Assembly: GCA_001592805.2 (NCBI GenBank)
Contig: CP051140.1
Location: 2,295,501-2,359,500, forward strand
Direction: 5' to 3'
Length of the DNA: 64,000 nucleotides
From: Peltaster fructicola
Lineage: Eukaryota > Ascomycota > Dothideomycetes
The notes below the pieces were generated by a model. It searched no databases. It saw only the letters and a program-made list of their open reading frames with translations, and was not told the DNA's origin. Within the stretch, counting starts at the first letter, position 1; each line of letters opens with the position of its first letter. Of the stretch, positions 31,601-43,282 are shown piece by piece. Position numbers and translations under genes: made by a program.

Positions 31601-34571
31601 ATGGCATTCCGACTTCCAGACTCCTCGCTATTGCCAAGCACGCCTAACTCGCGGTCCCTGCGCTCCCATCCTTCGACAACTCCTCTGGTACCACCTCCGA
31701 GCCATCTGGAGAACCCAAGCACCACACCGCTCGTGCCACCTCCAAAGTCAGTCTTTGGCAGCTCATACCCTGCGAACGCGGCATTTTCTCGCGGGCCTGG
31801 AAGCGGCTTGAGAACATTCGCACTCCCCGAGAGCAGTCCACCACAAGCTTATGGCGAGGACATCGACTTTGCAGAAGATGAGCATGAGCACGATGTTGCC
31901 TTAGGCCAGTCTTCAATCGCGTACAATCGCCCAGCTGGCTTGATGAGCTCCATGCTGGGCAGTCCTCGAGGCTTGAAGAGAAGTCGAAATGGAATGATCC
32001 GAACGCAGAAGAACAGCGAGATCCCCGCGATCGCACGGGGCATCGCTCAGGAGAACAGAGCTCCCAGGTTACAGGAGTCGGACAGTCTGATACTGCATAC
32101 AGAGCAGCTTGTCAGCAAACTCGATGCAGGCGCACAGAACCTTGAGCTGCAAGAGCCGGAGGAAGCGACAACAACCACAGTGGAGCAATTGATCGCTCTC
32201 TGGCAAGCAGAATATCCGCCTGAGACAAAAGAAGGAGCCGTCGGTCCTGCTTCAGATGATCCAACCGCTGAAGCGAGCTATATTGCTTCACTACTCTTCC
32301 AATTGCATCATCCTCACGCAGCTCGAGCCAAAGAGTCGGGTAGCACAAGAAAGCGGCCTCTTTCTGCCACTCCCGTTCCTCAAGCACTGCTGGACTGGCT
32401 CAATACGTACCACAATCCTTTCCCTGACGACTTTGAGATTATTCACCACTACCAGCCAGCACCATCAGCAAATGAAAGCTTCTGGGACGTGATATTCTCG
32501 TCTCTGTTGCGTGGCAAGCTAGACCGCGTTGTAAGGCTTCTTAAAGACGCTGGTTGGGAGCATGCAATCACCGCTCTCGACGATGGTGCACAGCAGCCAG
32601 GCTACGTCGGCAAGCAGCTGCAGAACACTCGGCAGATTGTTGAGAAATGTCTCAACACTCTTCAGATGTGTCCAGCCGTACGCAATGCAAACTGGGATGT
32701 CAAAGGTGCAGACTGGTCACTATTCCGACAGCGAGTCCGCTCTGCCTTGCACGAGCTCGAAGCAATCGCCGAGGGAGGACGAGAGAACGGCACGCAACGA
32801 GAAAATGTCTTTGCACAATCGGCGCGTGGATCCCTTAACCTGAGTACAGCCAGCCGCAAGGCTGATAGTAAGGTACCCTGGACGCTTTACGAGAACCTGA
32901 GAGTCTTGTACCTGCAATTACAAGGCTCTGTTGATGAGATACTGCTGGTTTCACAAGATTGGCTCGAGGCTAGTATCTTTCTCACAGTGTGGTGGGACGG
33001 TGACAATGGCGAGCAAGCACAGAAAGGCGCACGCAAGGTAACGCAACATACTCGAGAGGTTTACATCACGCCTGTTGCCGCTTATCAACAGCGATTGAGC
33101 GACGCCTTCAGCCTCGCCACTAGTGAGCCTGCCGATCCATTGTTCGACATCAACACCGGAGATACGGCACAGGTGGGAATAGCGTGTGCTATGTTGGACA
33201 GCGTCGACAGTGCGCTAGATATCTTGCGCTCGTTATCACTGCCAATTGCGTCTGCAGTCGCTGATATTGCAGCCTTGAATGAATGGTTAGTCCAGGGCAG
33301 GCCGCGGAGTCGTGGTCTGCTAACTCAAGGGTTCAACAACGATGATTTGATGGTACTCAACCACGACTCTAGAACGCTGCAGGGCGACGTCGACCGAGAC
33401 GAAATCTTGGCCCTTTACTCGGACATGTTGGCAAAACGGCAGACTCTCAAGTCAAATCATCCCTCAATAGAGCGACAAGGCTGGGAAGTTGCAGCATCAG
33501 TACTTGGTCGCATGAGCGATCGTCGTGTTGCAGATGAGAAGATCACGGTCCTGTTCTCTCGAGTCGAGATCAAGGATGATCGCGATGCCACTTCAATACT
33601 GAATCTCTGCTCCGATCTTGGTCTTGCAGAGCAGGCTCGACGCATATCGGAGGTAAGTCGAAATGTCCGTTGCTCATAGCACAAGCTAACATTCGTGATA
33701 GCGCTACGCCGACGGTCTTGTCAGCACGACTCAGAGGTATGGTGCGATGCTGCACTTCTTCGCACGAGCACATGCCACTAAGAAGCTGAAAGAAGTGCTA
33801 ACCTTGCTTACATCGCTATGCTTGGCGCAATCAAGATCCATGCCGCCGAGCGCAGCTATGGACGAGACCCTGGTCGACCTGCTGACCTCGACTCGTCCCG
33901 GCCTAACAGGCTTGGCAGCAGTGGACTTGCAAGCTGCCGGAGAGCTCACATCTCAACTGAGTGGGTATGCCACGTTACGACGCTACTACGATCTACGCGA
34001 TCAAGGCTTGCAGCCCGACATCAAGGCTGCATACAAACCACTTGAACGCAAACGACAAGCCGCCAATGCCTTGCTCGCGGTCATCGCAAGTGCTTCCGAC
34101 TGCATACGAGGTGGGCTCTTCGACGTTGCAGTCCAATCTGTCATCTCTGTGGACGGCCTGCTTGTCCTTCTCGGCGAAGTGCTTCCACTGTGTGGCCATC
34201 AGCAACGAATCTTGACCGAAAAGCATATCTACACGCTTCTCAGAGTGATTGAGGATTTCATAGCAAGTCCAGCAAGACTCCGTGCTCGTGCTGAAGAGCT
34301 TCTCAAGGCATGCACACGCCCAGACGCCCCTGCACTGAAACGAGACCAAAGTAACGCTAGCAGTATCTCTGGACTGAACGGAAGCAGCTACGACCTCCTA
34401 GTCACATCAAGCATGCTGCTGAAGCACGAGGACGCTCAGGAGCCAATGAAAAGAGCTTGGGATTGGCGAACTGGTCTGACCGGACTGGATGCCGAAATCG
34501 ATGCCAACACGCTGCTGTTGATGCTCAGAGTAACACTTGCGAACGAGCTTGGAAAGGATACTTCGGACTAG
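31601..34571 (+). CDS. NUP85: Nucleoporin Nup85
   Basis: Two exons, 31601-33652 and 33702-34571, give 973 aa. Nup85 is an alpha-helical stack subunit of the Y-shaped Nup84 complex of the nuclear pore. The N-terminus is disordered with a P/S-rich repeat (STTPLVPPP twice, near residues 25-48). The helical body then includes ALLDWLNTYHNPFPDDFE, SFWDVIFSSLLRGKLDRVVR, the block VSQDWLEASIFLTVWWDGD and the C-terminal RYADGLVSTTQRYGAMLHFF. Length and order fit fungal Nup85 proteins. The GTAAGT...TGATAG intron keeps phase and removes a short tail-plus-stop that would truncate the protein. Confidence 0.9.
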
Positions 34572-36090
34572 ACGGCACATGGCTTGGATCAACAGAGACT
34601 CCAACATGTAGCATTGACTGCCAATCTGATGAGGTTCATCAAGACGAGCCTTCGATTCCTTCCAGAATAGACGATCCCACTACTGCCTCAGTGATGACAG
34701 CGAGCACCACAATGATTGAAATTGCTTGCACCAATGAAAGACAGCGATGTACCCTGTGCTGGCAACGGATGGCAGGTTCCGGCTCGCACGACATCCTTGT
34801 ACATGCTCACTAGGGTGCAAGACCGTCTTGCAGGGTGCGTTCGTTGGTCATCGAAAAGCGTCAACAGTCGCACATGCATGAGTCGAGCGGCCGAAAGACT
34901 ACACCACAGGAGGACAACGAAGAACGCCTACAGCCGCTCGTGCACAAGCTGCAGTGTGATTGTGGGGGAGCCGCACGGGATTTGGCTTGTTGTGAACGGC
35001 GATACTGTTCGTACTTCATTGGACGTGATGTTGCTGATCACTATGTCGATCACTCGAACTTTGTCCGCCATAAGCGACGACAGACGCCCTTCACCTGCAC
35101 ACTTCCTGAAGATCTTCTCTTATCCTGGCACAATGATGGCACTTGCAGCGGTCTGGATCACGATTGATCATACACTTCTGGAAGATTTTCGGCAGCAACG
35201 TAGAACGCCTTCTTTATGTCTTACGCTTCCCGTGTTGATCGTCAGAACCTCGACAACAAGGACAACGCCAGCAAGCTCAGCAGACCGATGGCTCACAATG
35301 GCATAGTGCAGCGATGGACGAGCAAAGCGGAACATGGCGAGCCCTTTGTCATCGGAATATCAGTACGAACTAGTCGGGCTTTTGCATGACCCGACAAAGC
35401 TGTATGGAATCAACCGTCGAAGATTGTTGCATAACATGGCAAGAAGTGCTAGGGAAGCAGAACTATCTCTTTGGGCATTAGCAAATGTGGCGCCGATCAA
35501 CCCTAGGACATCGACACCTTCCAATGGTGGCCTCGAGGAGTCGGGTATGTTTGCACGCCAGGCACAGGATTCACCTAAGACACTAGATCCTCGACCGAAG
35601 ATCTTTCCTAGCCGTGTCTCAGAGCTCTCTGCCACCTGATGGACATCCACAATACCCTTGACTTCATGCGGTGTTGACTCAGTCACACCGTTTCAGGGCA
35701 TAGCCCGATGGGCGCTCCTAGTCAGCCTATACCTAACTATAGGTATGTCCTGGACAGGAAAGTGGACTTTCCCATGTTGTTCCATGGCAGTGCTCCTTTT
35801 CGATACACATGCTCCCATGCAGCTACACGCCCTAAGGAACATGCTGCAGTACAATCGCTATGTGATCAATAATCCGCGGTAGCCGGATTGCCAAGTTGCT
35901 GAGCATTACAGCAGGTACAGGTAGCACGTAAGCATCGCACGACCGTGTTAGAGGGACTGGGCGAGCATGGGATAAAGGAAGTTCCACATCCCTACTTGTC
36001 GACAGCATAGGCTCGCTCCTGTGTGATTGTCTGGCAATCGTTCGCTAGCAATCGCCATCTGCTCAGCATCTTTCACCAGTTCAATTGGAC
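34572..36090. other. Intergenic, 1.5 kb, no confident gene
   Basis: Overlapping plus-strand frames (34716-35306, 34835-35167, 35334-35639) contradict one another. The best ATG-led frame is 35334-35639 (101 codons, starting MASPLSSEYQYELVGLLHDP). It has plausible codon use but no recognised domain or partner exons. I leave it as a weak candidate only. Confidence 0.3.
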
Positions 36091-37570
36091 ATGTACCACC
36101 GCACTCGGTATGCATTTATCAGAGCTGTCGGACAGAATATGAGAAGCACTCTACTCTTGCGGCTCGAGGCGAGACGCGCTTTCGCCACTTTCGCACGACC
36201 TGAGATCACTCCACAACCTCTATACTGGCGCAACATTCCCAAATGGTCAGAAGTAAGCACAGAGGAATTCATGAGCTTCAAATGGCAGGGAAGTGATAGT
36301 GGCCACACGGTGACTGACGTTGCCTAATGATCGGTAGAGCAAGAATATTGTCGAGCCATCGAGGCTCTTCGATTTTCTATCTACAACCGTTCCAGAGACG
36401 ATTCCATCAGCATCTTCGACTAGTACCTTGACCAGGCATGAGCTTATCGACGATATCACAGCTGGCATCAAGAAGGCACCCATGTCGGTCCGAATCACAC
36501 CTCACCTCTTCTCGAGTATCGATTGGCAAGCACCTCTGCAGGATCCGATCTTCCATCAACTTATACCCCTCAGTTCGAGACTGGAGGAGGACCATCCCAA
36601 GCTTGATCTCGATCCTTTGCACGAGTCTGCAGACATGCCAATACCAGGACTCGTGCATCGGTACCCTGATAAGGCGCTGTTCCTAACCACTGCCGTCTGC
36701 CCAGTCTATTGCCGCTTTTGCACACGTTCTTATGCGATCGGATCACCCACCCCTACAGTCTCAAAACAACGTCCCTGGAAGGCATCAAAGAGGCGGGAAG
36801 GAGCACTTATCGCCACAGGCTCAAAACAGTGTTCCTGGAGAGTGCCAAGTTATTGGGAGTCAGTCTTCGAATACCTTCAGGACACCGCAGAGGTGAATGA
36901 TGTTGTCATTTCCGGTGGTGATACGTTTTATCTCCAGCCAGAGCATTTGCGATACATCGGAGAACGTCTCCTCGAAATTCCACACATCAGACGCTTTCGC
37001 TTTGCGAGCAAAGGCCTAGCAGTGTGTCCTTCGCGATTTCTGGACCCAGCTGACGACTGGGCATCGACACTGATCGATCTCAGTCGCAGTGGCAGATCAT
37101 ACGGCAAGGAAGTTGCGTTGCATACACATTTCAATCATCCGAAGGAAATCACATGGATCACACGGCTCGCAGCGCAACGACTCTTCGCCAATGGTCTGAT
37201 CGTTCGCAACCAGAGTGTACTGCTCCGAGGAATCAATGACGACGTCAACACTATGTCGACCTTGATTCGACAGCTTGCAGACATCAACATACAGCCAATG
37301 TATGTCTATCAAGCAGATATGGTCAAAGGAACCGAAGACATGCGTACGCCACTCTCCACCGCTCTGTATCTCGAGAATAGGATTCGCGGCACGATCGCTG
37401 GGCATAAGATGCCTGCGTTTGTTGTTGATCTACCTGGAGGCGGTGGGAAGCGACTTGTTACATCGTTTGAGACCTACGATCCAGAAACAGGCATCAGCAC
37501 TTTCAAGGCGCCTGGCGTCAAGGGAGATAAGATTTTCTCTTACTATGACCCACTGAGAAAGACAGGATGA
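36091..37570 (+). CDS. Lysine 2,3-aminomutase (KamA)-like radical SAM protein, abnormal splice donor
   Basis: Exons 36091-36288 and 36338-37570 would give 476 aa. KamA enzymes move the alpha-amino group of L-lysine to the beta carbon using SAM, a 4Fe-4S cluster and PLP. Seen: PLYWRNIPKWSEVSTEEFMS, then across the gap SKNIVEPSRLFDFL; PGLVHRYPDKALFL; the cluster motif CPVYCRFC (Cx3Cx2C); VISGGDTFYLQPEHL; HTHFNHPKEITW; RNQSVLLRGIND; and the PLP lysine motif LPGGGGKR. An alternative start at 36139 gives a mitochondrial-like presequence (MRSTLLLRLEARRAFATFAR). The intron has a good CTAAT branch and TAG acceptor, but its donor reads GGAAGT instead of GTAAGT. A 60-bp tandem duplication follows the cluster motif. 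Function may be impaired. Confidence 0.75.
36751..36870 (+). repeat. Diverged in-frame 60-bp tandem duplication in the KamA-like gene
   Basis: Units at 36751-36810 and 36811-36870 share CTCAAAACA, a near-identical CCTGGA block and a GGGAG-like end at the same offsets. They encode TVSKQRPWKASKRREGALIA and TGSKQCSWRVPSYWESVFEY. Only the second resembles the family's usual helix, so the first looks like the insertion. Confidence 0.6.
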
Positions 37571-38118
37571 AGCTCAACAAGCCTGATGTCAACAAGCCAC
37601 ACATCCTCCGTGGCTTAGATCAAACTCTACCCACGCCAGTGACCAATCATTTCTCTCTACTTAGGTTGTGAGGCGACGGCGATACCGACACAATGGTTTA
37701 ATGAACGACGTCTGGTCTAATCTGTATAGAGCAAGTATATGATGATGGTCAGGTAGTCCATTCGACGAGACCAGAAGTCTTGTCTTTTAAGAGAACCCTG
37801 TCGAACACTGTGTCCAGTGCATATGGATGATCAGCTACTAACTTACCGTATAATTTGGCGTTCCACGGATGGACAATCGGACATGCCGAGATCGTCACAT
37901 CGCTTCAAGGCATCAGTCTCGAAATGCCGTTGTTGTCGGAGAAGTCCAGTAGACTTGAGCACTGCCTGGTGCGCGGAGATGTTATACCAGCAGCTTAAGC
38001 TTCGTACATTGTCGATCACTGTTCGCCTAAGCGGCAAGAGGATCTGCAGAATCATATCCCGTATTGAAGTGTCCCGGAAGTTCGGATTGATCAGGTATGA
38101 TGCACAACATAAGCGCAG
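37571..38118. other. Intergenic between convergent genes, 0.55 kb
   Basis: Holds the 3' flanks of the KamA-like gene and the cyclophilin gene. Short ORFs only; nothing recognised. Confidence 0.5.
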
Positions 38119-39467
38119 TCATCTGTAATCCCTTGACCCACTGCGGTCATGACTTCGTCTGCGATCGTGATCTCGTGTCTGGTGCGGGCTGCGAGATCTG
38201 TCGTAGGATCTACCATGGTCTCGACTACCACGTTGGCGTGATCTGTCGTGGTCTCTCCTGTCGAATACGTAATCGTATGCTTTATCACGCGTGCTGTGAC
38301 GTTCATTTCTGTACTGCTGCCGCCGTTCCAGGCTGTCAACTCCCCCGAAACCACCACGACTGCGGTACTTGCTATCGCTCGACTTGCGTAGTTCGGCTGC
38401 ATATTTCGATACACTCTGTGAGAAATCGACCTTGATGCGGTGATCGTCAATAAGAACATCCTGCATCTTGGCATATGCGCGTTCACAATCTTCTTTGTTG
38501 GCGAACTCGATGAAAGCGTATTGTAGACTGTCGCCGGTCTGCTTATCTCTGATTACATTGCATGAGAGAATCTTGCCGAAGCGTGAGAAGATCAGTTCTA
38601 GGTCCTCGTCTCTAGTGACAGGGTTCAGCTTGCAGACGAAAAGGATCTGTTCTGATGGTGTAACATCTGCGAAAGGCAGGTCTCCGATTAGCTCCAGCGT
38701 CAGCGCCTGCGCTCGTGCTTCACGTTCTCGTCTCAACTTGTCGAGCTGTTCGGGGTTTGTATGCTCTGCCAAAACTTCGTCGTAGGCTATCCGCACTGTA
38801 GCCTGTTGTTGTGCATTCGGGACTGGGCTGGACGGAGGCTGTGTGAGCCCTGGTATGTCGTCGTATGGATCGTCGAGGACCACGGTGTGCAATATGCGGA
38901 TATCTTGTAGAGGACGTCCTGTCTGGTCAATGAAAGCCGTGTTGATCTTCTCGAGAGCATCGAATCCTTCGACAACTTCTCCAAAGATTGCTGCTTTGCC
39001 GTCTAGCTGTTCAATGTTGTCTCCTAGCGTTATGATGAATTGACTGCTGGCAACACGTAGATCTGGGTCTAACTTATCCTCCGTGGTGGCCATACTGACA
39101 GTGCCCCTTTCGGAGTGTTTGCGTTTCTTTGGCATCTCCGGACGGAAAGCTTTTCGTTCTACTCTCTTCGGTCGCTTGCTCACACCGTCTGGCAGAGACC
39201 ATATAGAGCAACCGCCATCGCTGTCCTTTGAGTTTGGTCCGATGGGATCACCGGTTTGGAACGAGAAGTTGGGCTGTACATTATATATAGGACTGAAGTT
39301 GTAGTACTTGATCTTGCAGAGCTTCAGAAAGCTGTTGAATAAGTTAGCACGGTAATCATATCAAGGTATGTGTCACGATCAGCATACTTCTCACAAGCAA
39401 GAGGCGCATCGCTGACGAACAGGTCGATTGTGATGTCGCCAGCAGACGTTTCGAGAAGGACAGACAT
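38119..39467 (-). CDS. cyp6: Cyclophilin-RRM peptidyl-prolyl isomerase (Cyp6/PPIL4 type)
   Basis: Two exons, 39467-39388 and 39331-38119, give 430 aa. The N-terminal cyclophilin domain (about 1-165) starts [17 protein letters not shown], continues through the spliced [20 protein letters not shown], and has [16 protein letters not shown] and [15 protein letters not shown]. An RRM follows (about 240-320) with [10 protein letters not shown] and [16 protein letters not shown] as RNP2 and RNP1. The tail is RD/RS-like ([19 protein letters not shown]). This architecture is that of PPIL4, a nuclear isomerase linked to spliceosome work. The cyclophilin active-site Arg and Phe residues are hard to place, as in PPIL4 relatives, so isomerase activity is uncertain. 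Confidence 0.92.
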
Positions 39468-41084
39468 TGGTGCTGCGGCGTACAGGTCGAAAAGTGTTTG
39501 GCAAATGTCGCGCATAGCACAAAGCCAGTGTTGCGACTCGGTCGCAGTCTCCACATATATCATCCAGATCTACGTTGATTGGTGGCTTGCCTCGCCTTTC
39601 TTGGGCCGAGCCGGACCCAATCAACTTAGGCTAGGAAAAAACATAACCTCTCTTGCTTCGCAGCCTGATGTTCCAAGCTCAAGCAACAACATTAGCATAT
39701 GCAGATGCTGTGCTTCACCAGCGCTTAGCTTGGACGCTTATGCTCCCGAAACGATTCAGTCGCATGAGCCGACAGAGCTAGGAGTTCGCTCTATTCAGAC
39801 TCAACCCTACAGCGCGTTACCTTGTGCGCCATGCGTATGCAAGATCTCTCGTTCTTCTGGCGACCTGAGCTGTTGAGTAGTAGCTTCGTCAGGCTTGTCG
39901 AGGAGATCGCCGCCGTCGGTCGACTTCCTCACTATCGAGCACAGAGAACGTGTCAGACTGATGGACATCATCTTCCACATTCTCCTGGACGAAAGCTGCA
40001 GAGATTCAGGGAACATCTTAGCCACGCGTGTGTGGTGGACATGCTGTCGCACAGCATAATCATACAGCTCAGGGGATGCGTGCACGTTCTCACAACGCCT
40101 AGGCAATCGAACGTATGCTCAGGACTTGTACAACCAGTTACGATACTAACGTTGCGTTTTCCTATGTATCAAAATGCAGCTATCCGACGGCCTGCCCTCT
40201 CTTCGGTATGGCATAAGTCGCGCTCTAGATGTTTTCTATTGCTCTAGCATTCGATGGTGCGGCGATGGCATCAGGACATGATGTGTCTCATTCTTCGCAC
40301 CGTCGAACAGAACTTACAGCTCGCTTCACCAATCGAACTTTGCCTCTTGGTTCCACGTCTTGCACAGCGTAGATGCATCGGCACTGCGTAAAGGATAGCT
40401 GCATCGACGTGCAGCTTGCACGTCATAGCCATACGTTAACATCTTGTCACAATCGAATCAAATGCAGCGTGCTGGCAACTGACGTACATGCGATTGTGGG
40501 AACCTCTGGATAGGTCTCCAGAGCAGAAACCTACTGACAGTGTCAACTACCGGCCCAACACTGATTGACACTCGCCAGGTATGCAAATTGCACAAATTCG
40601 AGCATGGGTCGTTTCGCATAGCAGATCGGCACAGGGTTGGTGCATCACTGGTTCCTTCTCTTCCTAACCAGGTTGGCGCCACTTGGAACATGCTTTCAGC
40701 AGCATTGTGGATTGCCATCATCCCTGCGATCCTGCTGGCGATGATGCGATAGTAAGTGGCTCCACCATTCTCGATCAACCATACCCTGGTTCTAGACATA
40801 TGCCTGAAACCCGAAGCAAGACTTCGCTATTCTGTTCCACCAATCTATTGGGCGTACGACGCAAACGGCCAGCCTTCTGAGCGATGGATCAGTCGGTCCT
40901 TGTTTGCTTACTGACTTTCAGCTGGCAGGCGAAGACACGTCTCTCGCTCTCACTCGTTTCGATGACTCCTGTACGTGGCTACGGTCATTCCCTAGTTTGT
41001 TCGAGCTTCTGTTTGTGTTTCACTTCTTCGCCCTCTCACGACTTCATCGCATACCCCCGAGAAGCAACATGTGTATGCTGCACA
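39468..41084. other. Intergenic, 1.6 kb, divergent upstream region
   Basis: Lies between the cyclophilin gene (minus) and a Zn2Cys6 gene (plus). Overlapping ORFs at 39370-40247 and 40458-40799 show no domain. A plus-strand frame ending at 40752 closes with a hydrophobic run (LSAALWIAIIPAILLAMM) but has no ATG. No RNA gene is supported. Confidence 0.4.
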
Positions 41085-42702
41085 ATGCAACGAGCATACC
41101 ATCACAGTACACCAAACCTGGACGTGCTCCATCGGCCACCTCACCGTGTTGCATCTGTCGGCTGTCTTAGAGACCGAACAGTGCCGTACAACTATCCTGA
41201 GCTCCGATACGAACCCAGACCAGAGCACTTCTCGCGACAATCAAGCTACAGTACGATACAGGCTCCAGAGACTATCAACACAAATGCACAGCCAAGGCGG
41301 CGAATTGCAGTAGCGGTGAGTCTCGAGAAGCGCGCAGCATTCTCCCTTCCATTGACAGGAGTAGTGTGCACGCTGTCGTCGTCGCAAGATCAGATGTAGT
41401 GGCGATCCAGGCGACAACTCTGGCTGCTCAGCATGTAAAGCCTCAGGAAGTGACCCAACCAAGTGTCTTTTCAACAGGGTAAGTTCTTAGGAGTACTCAG
41501 TATGTCTTTCACTGACATACTTCCAGGTTGGCAGCCAGCCGATGGAGGTACAGATGCTATCAGCTGGAAGCGATGCCTCAGCTCCTTCCACGCCATCCAC
41601 TCTACGAGGTCCAGACAACAGCACAGTCACCGGTCCCTATTCTCCATACGAGCCAATCACACGCACTAGCATGCTCAGCCATAGGGCTTCACTACCGGCT
41701 CTACAGACACACATGTCGTCAGCCGGGAGTATCCCTTATAACTACAGCGACTCGTCGTATGAATTCTATAGCCCCTATTCCAGCGCAAGCATCAGGAACC
41801 AGGCTCCCTGGGGCGTGTTCAACTCCTCACACCCGCACCGTATGCTCGAGTACAGTCCGATTACCTTGCCGACTAGACACGACTCTTTGGCCTCATCACT
41901 AGCTGAGCAATCAACCCCTTACAACAATTCTGGTGGATGTGAACAAGCAAATACCGCTTCAGAGAGCCTTTCAGCGATGACTATGGGCAGCTCAGGTACA
42001 TCGATTACATCGCAAGCGGCAGACAAGCGGCGTCTGCCTATACTCTACACTACGACCGACCACCAGCCTTGCGCAGGACCTCCCAAGCGAGCACAGGGAA
42101 CTGCCAACTTCAGGCCTGTTGCTGTGCATGATCTTATGGCCTTACCCTGGACATATGATCGCGAGAATAGTCACAAGTGCTTGAGCATGTCTGCAGCACT
42201 ACCGCCGCGGCAAATGCAACACGTAACGACTTCTGGTACTGTTGAACCAGCCTTCGGCTATCAATTCCCGATACAGTCAGCATACAGTCCTGAAGTCAGT
42301 CCAACATCAGGACCTGAGCTAGCCGAGAGCTTCGCGGGTCTGAGCACCGATGCCCACACGATTGGCGAACAACAAGACAGAGCCGTGGGTCAAAATGGGG
42401 CTTCAACGTTGACGACACTGTCCACACTTTGCAGTCTACGTGCTCATAGACTAGCCGTGCAGCAGCAAGGTACAGGACTTCACCGCTTCGGTCCAGATGC
42501 TTCTGACAACACCAACTCAGCAGCTGGTCATGGTAATACTGTTATCCCTCACAGCGCCAGCAACGGTGGCTACAGCGCAATGCGCTATCATCAGCAGTAC
42601 AAAGGCAAGGTAGGCCGTACCGCGCATGCCAGCGTCGACTATTCGCAAACTCGTCGGTCAGGCTCAAGGCTGGACTCCTTCACAATAGCAGGCAGACTGT
42701 GA
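41085..42702 (+). CDS. Zn(II)2Cys6 DNA-binding protein, cluster on its own exon
   Basis: Three exons, 41085-41315, 41365-41478 and 41527-42702, give 506 aa. The zinc cluster lies after 77 N-terminal residues and is carried entirely by the 114-nt middle exon: CARCRRRKIRC, then CSACKASGSDPTKC, giving C-x2-C-x6-C-x9-C-x2-C-x9-C. The acceptor of intron 1 is the TAG directly before the first Cys codon, which explains why no single frame shows the cluster. The first exon is rich in Tyr, Arg and Pro (PYNYPELRYEPRPEHFSRQS), with a basic RRRIAVA just before the cluster. The long C-terminal part is Ser/Thr/Gln-rich and appears disordered; no Fungal_trans domain is seen. It is a nuclear regulator of unknown targets. 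Confidence 0.82.
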
Positions 42703-43282
42703 TGCATACCAAAGACGAGATAGGCGTAGGGACACTTTCGGTCTGTTTCATCCTTTGCACAGCAAGTTAGCGTGGCGAACGGCGTACAATTATGGGAGCC
42801 TCGACTCAATCGAAACGCAGTGCTCGTTGCAAGATGATGTGCGCCTATACAGGCAATAATCGACGAGATATGAGTAGATAGCAAGTGTGGATTGTCCTCA
42901 CGGCGATCCTAGTATATGATCAACTGCAGCTTTGGTTCATCTCTCCAACGACATGAAGAGCAGCTTCAGTCATGTGTGCCTGCCTTGGACCTTACAATCG
43001 GATACCTAAGAGCTCATGATAGGCTTCGAACAACAGAGACCCTAGTGGCTATCACACCTGGAAGTGAGACTTCAGCAGACGGTCCAACTGATTATTTTCA
43101 GAGTCTAGCTCTACCTGACAGCAAGGATGGAAGATGCTGTTTGCTAGATGAGCATTGATCCACCATAGTGCTCACTCCATAGCTGTGAGCTGAGTTCTGC
43201 CGATCTCGAAAGCTGTGCAGCAAGGAGGAAATGTTCAAGGAGTAACAATCCTGACTCGCTTCTTGCTATTTGCGCATTGCTT
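42703..43282. other. Intergenic between convergent genes, 0.58 kb
   Basis: Short ORFs only. Nothing recognised. Confidence 0.5.

Noticed and set aside
34716-35306. Plus-strand ORF of 196 codons after NUP85
   Set aside because: Another frame over the same stretch is also open, neither has motifs, and the codon pattern is unconvincing.
39370-39876. Plus-strand ORF of 168 codons
   Set aside because: Its first part is antisense to exon 1 of the cyclophilin gene and the rest has no recognised content.
40540-40752. Frame ending in a hydrophobic helix, possible small membrane protein
   Set aside because: There is no ATG in the frame and no upstream exon that I could join.
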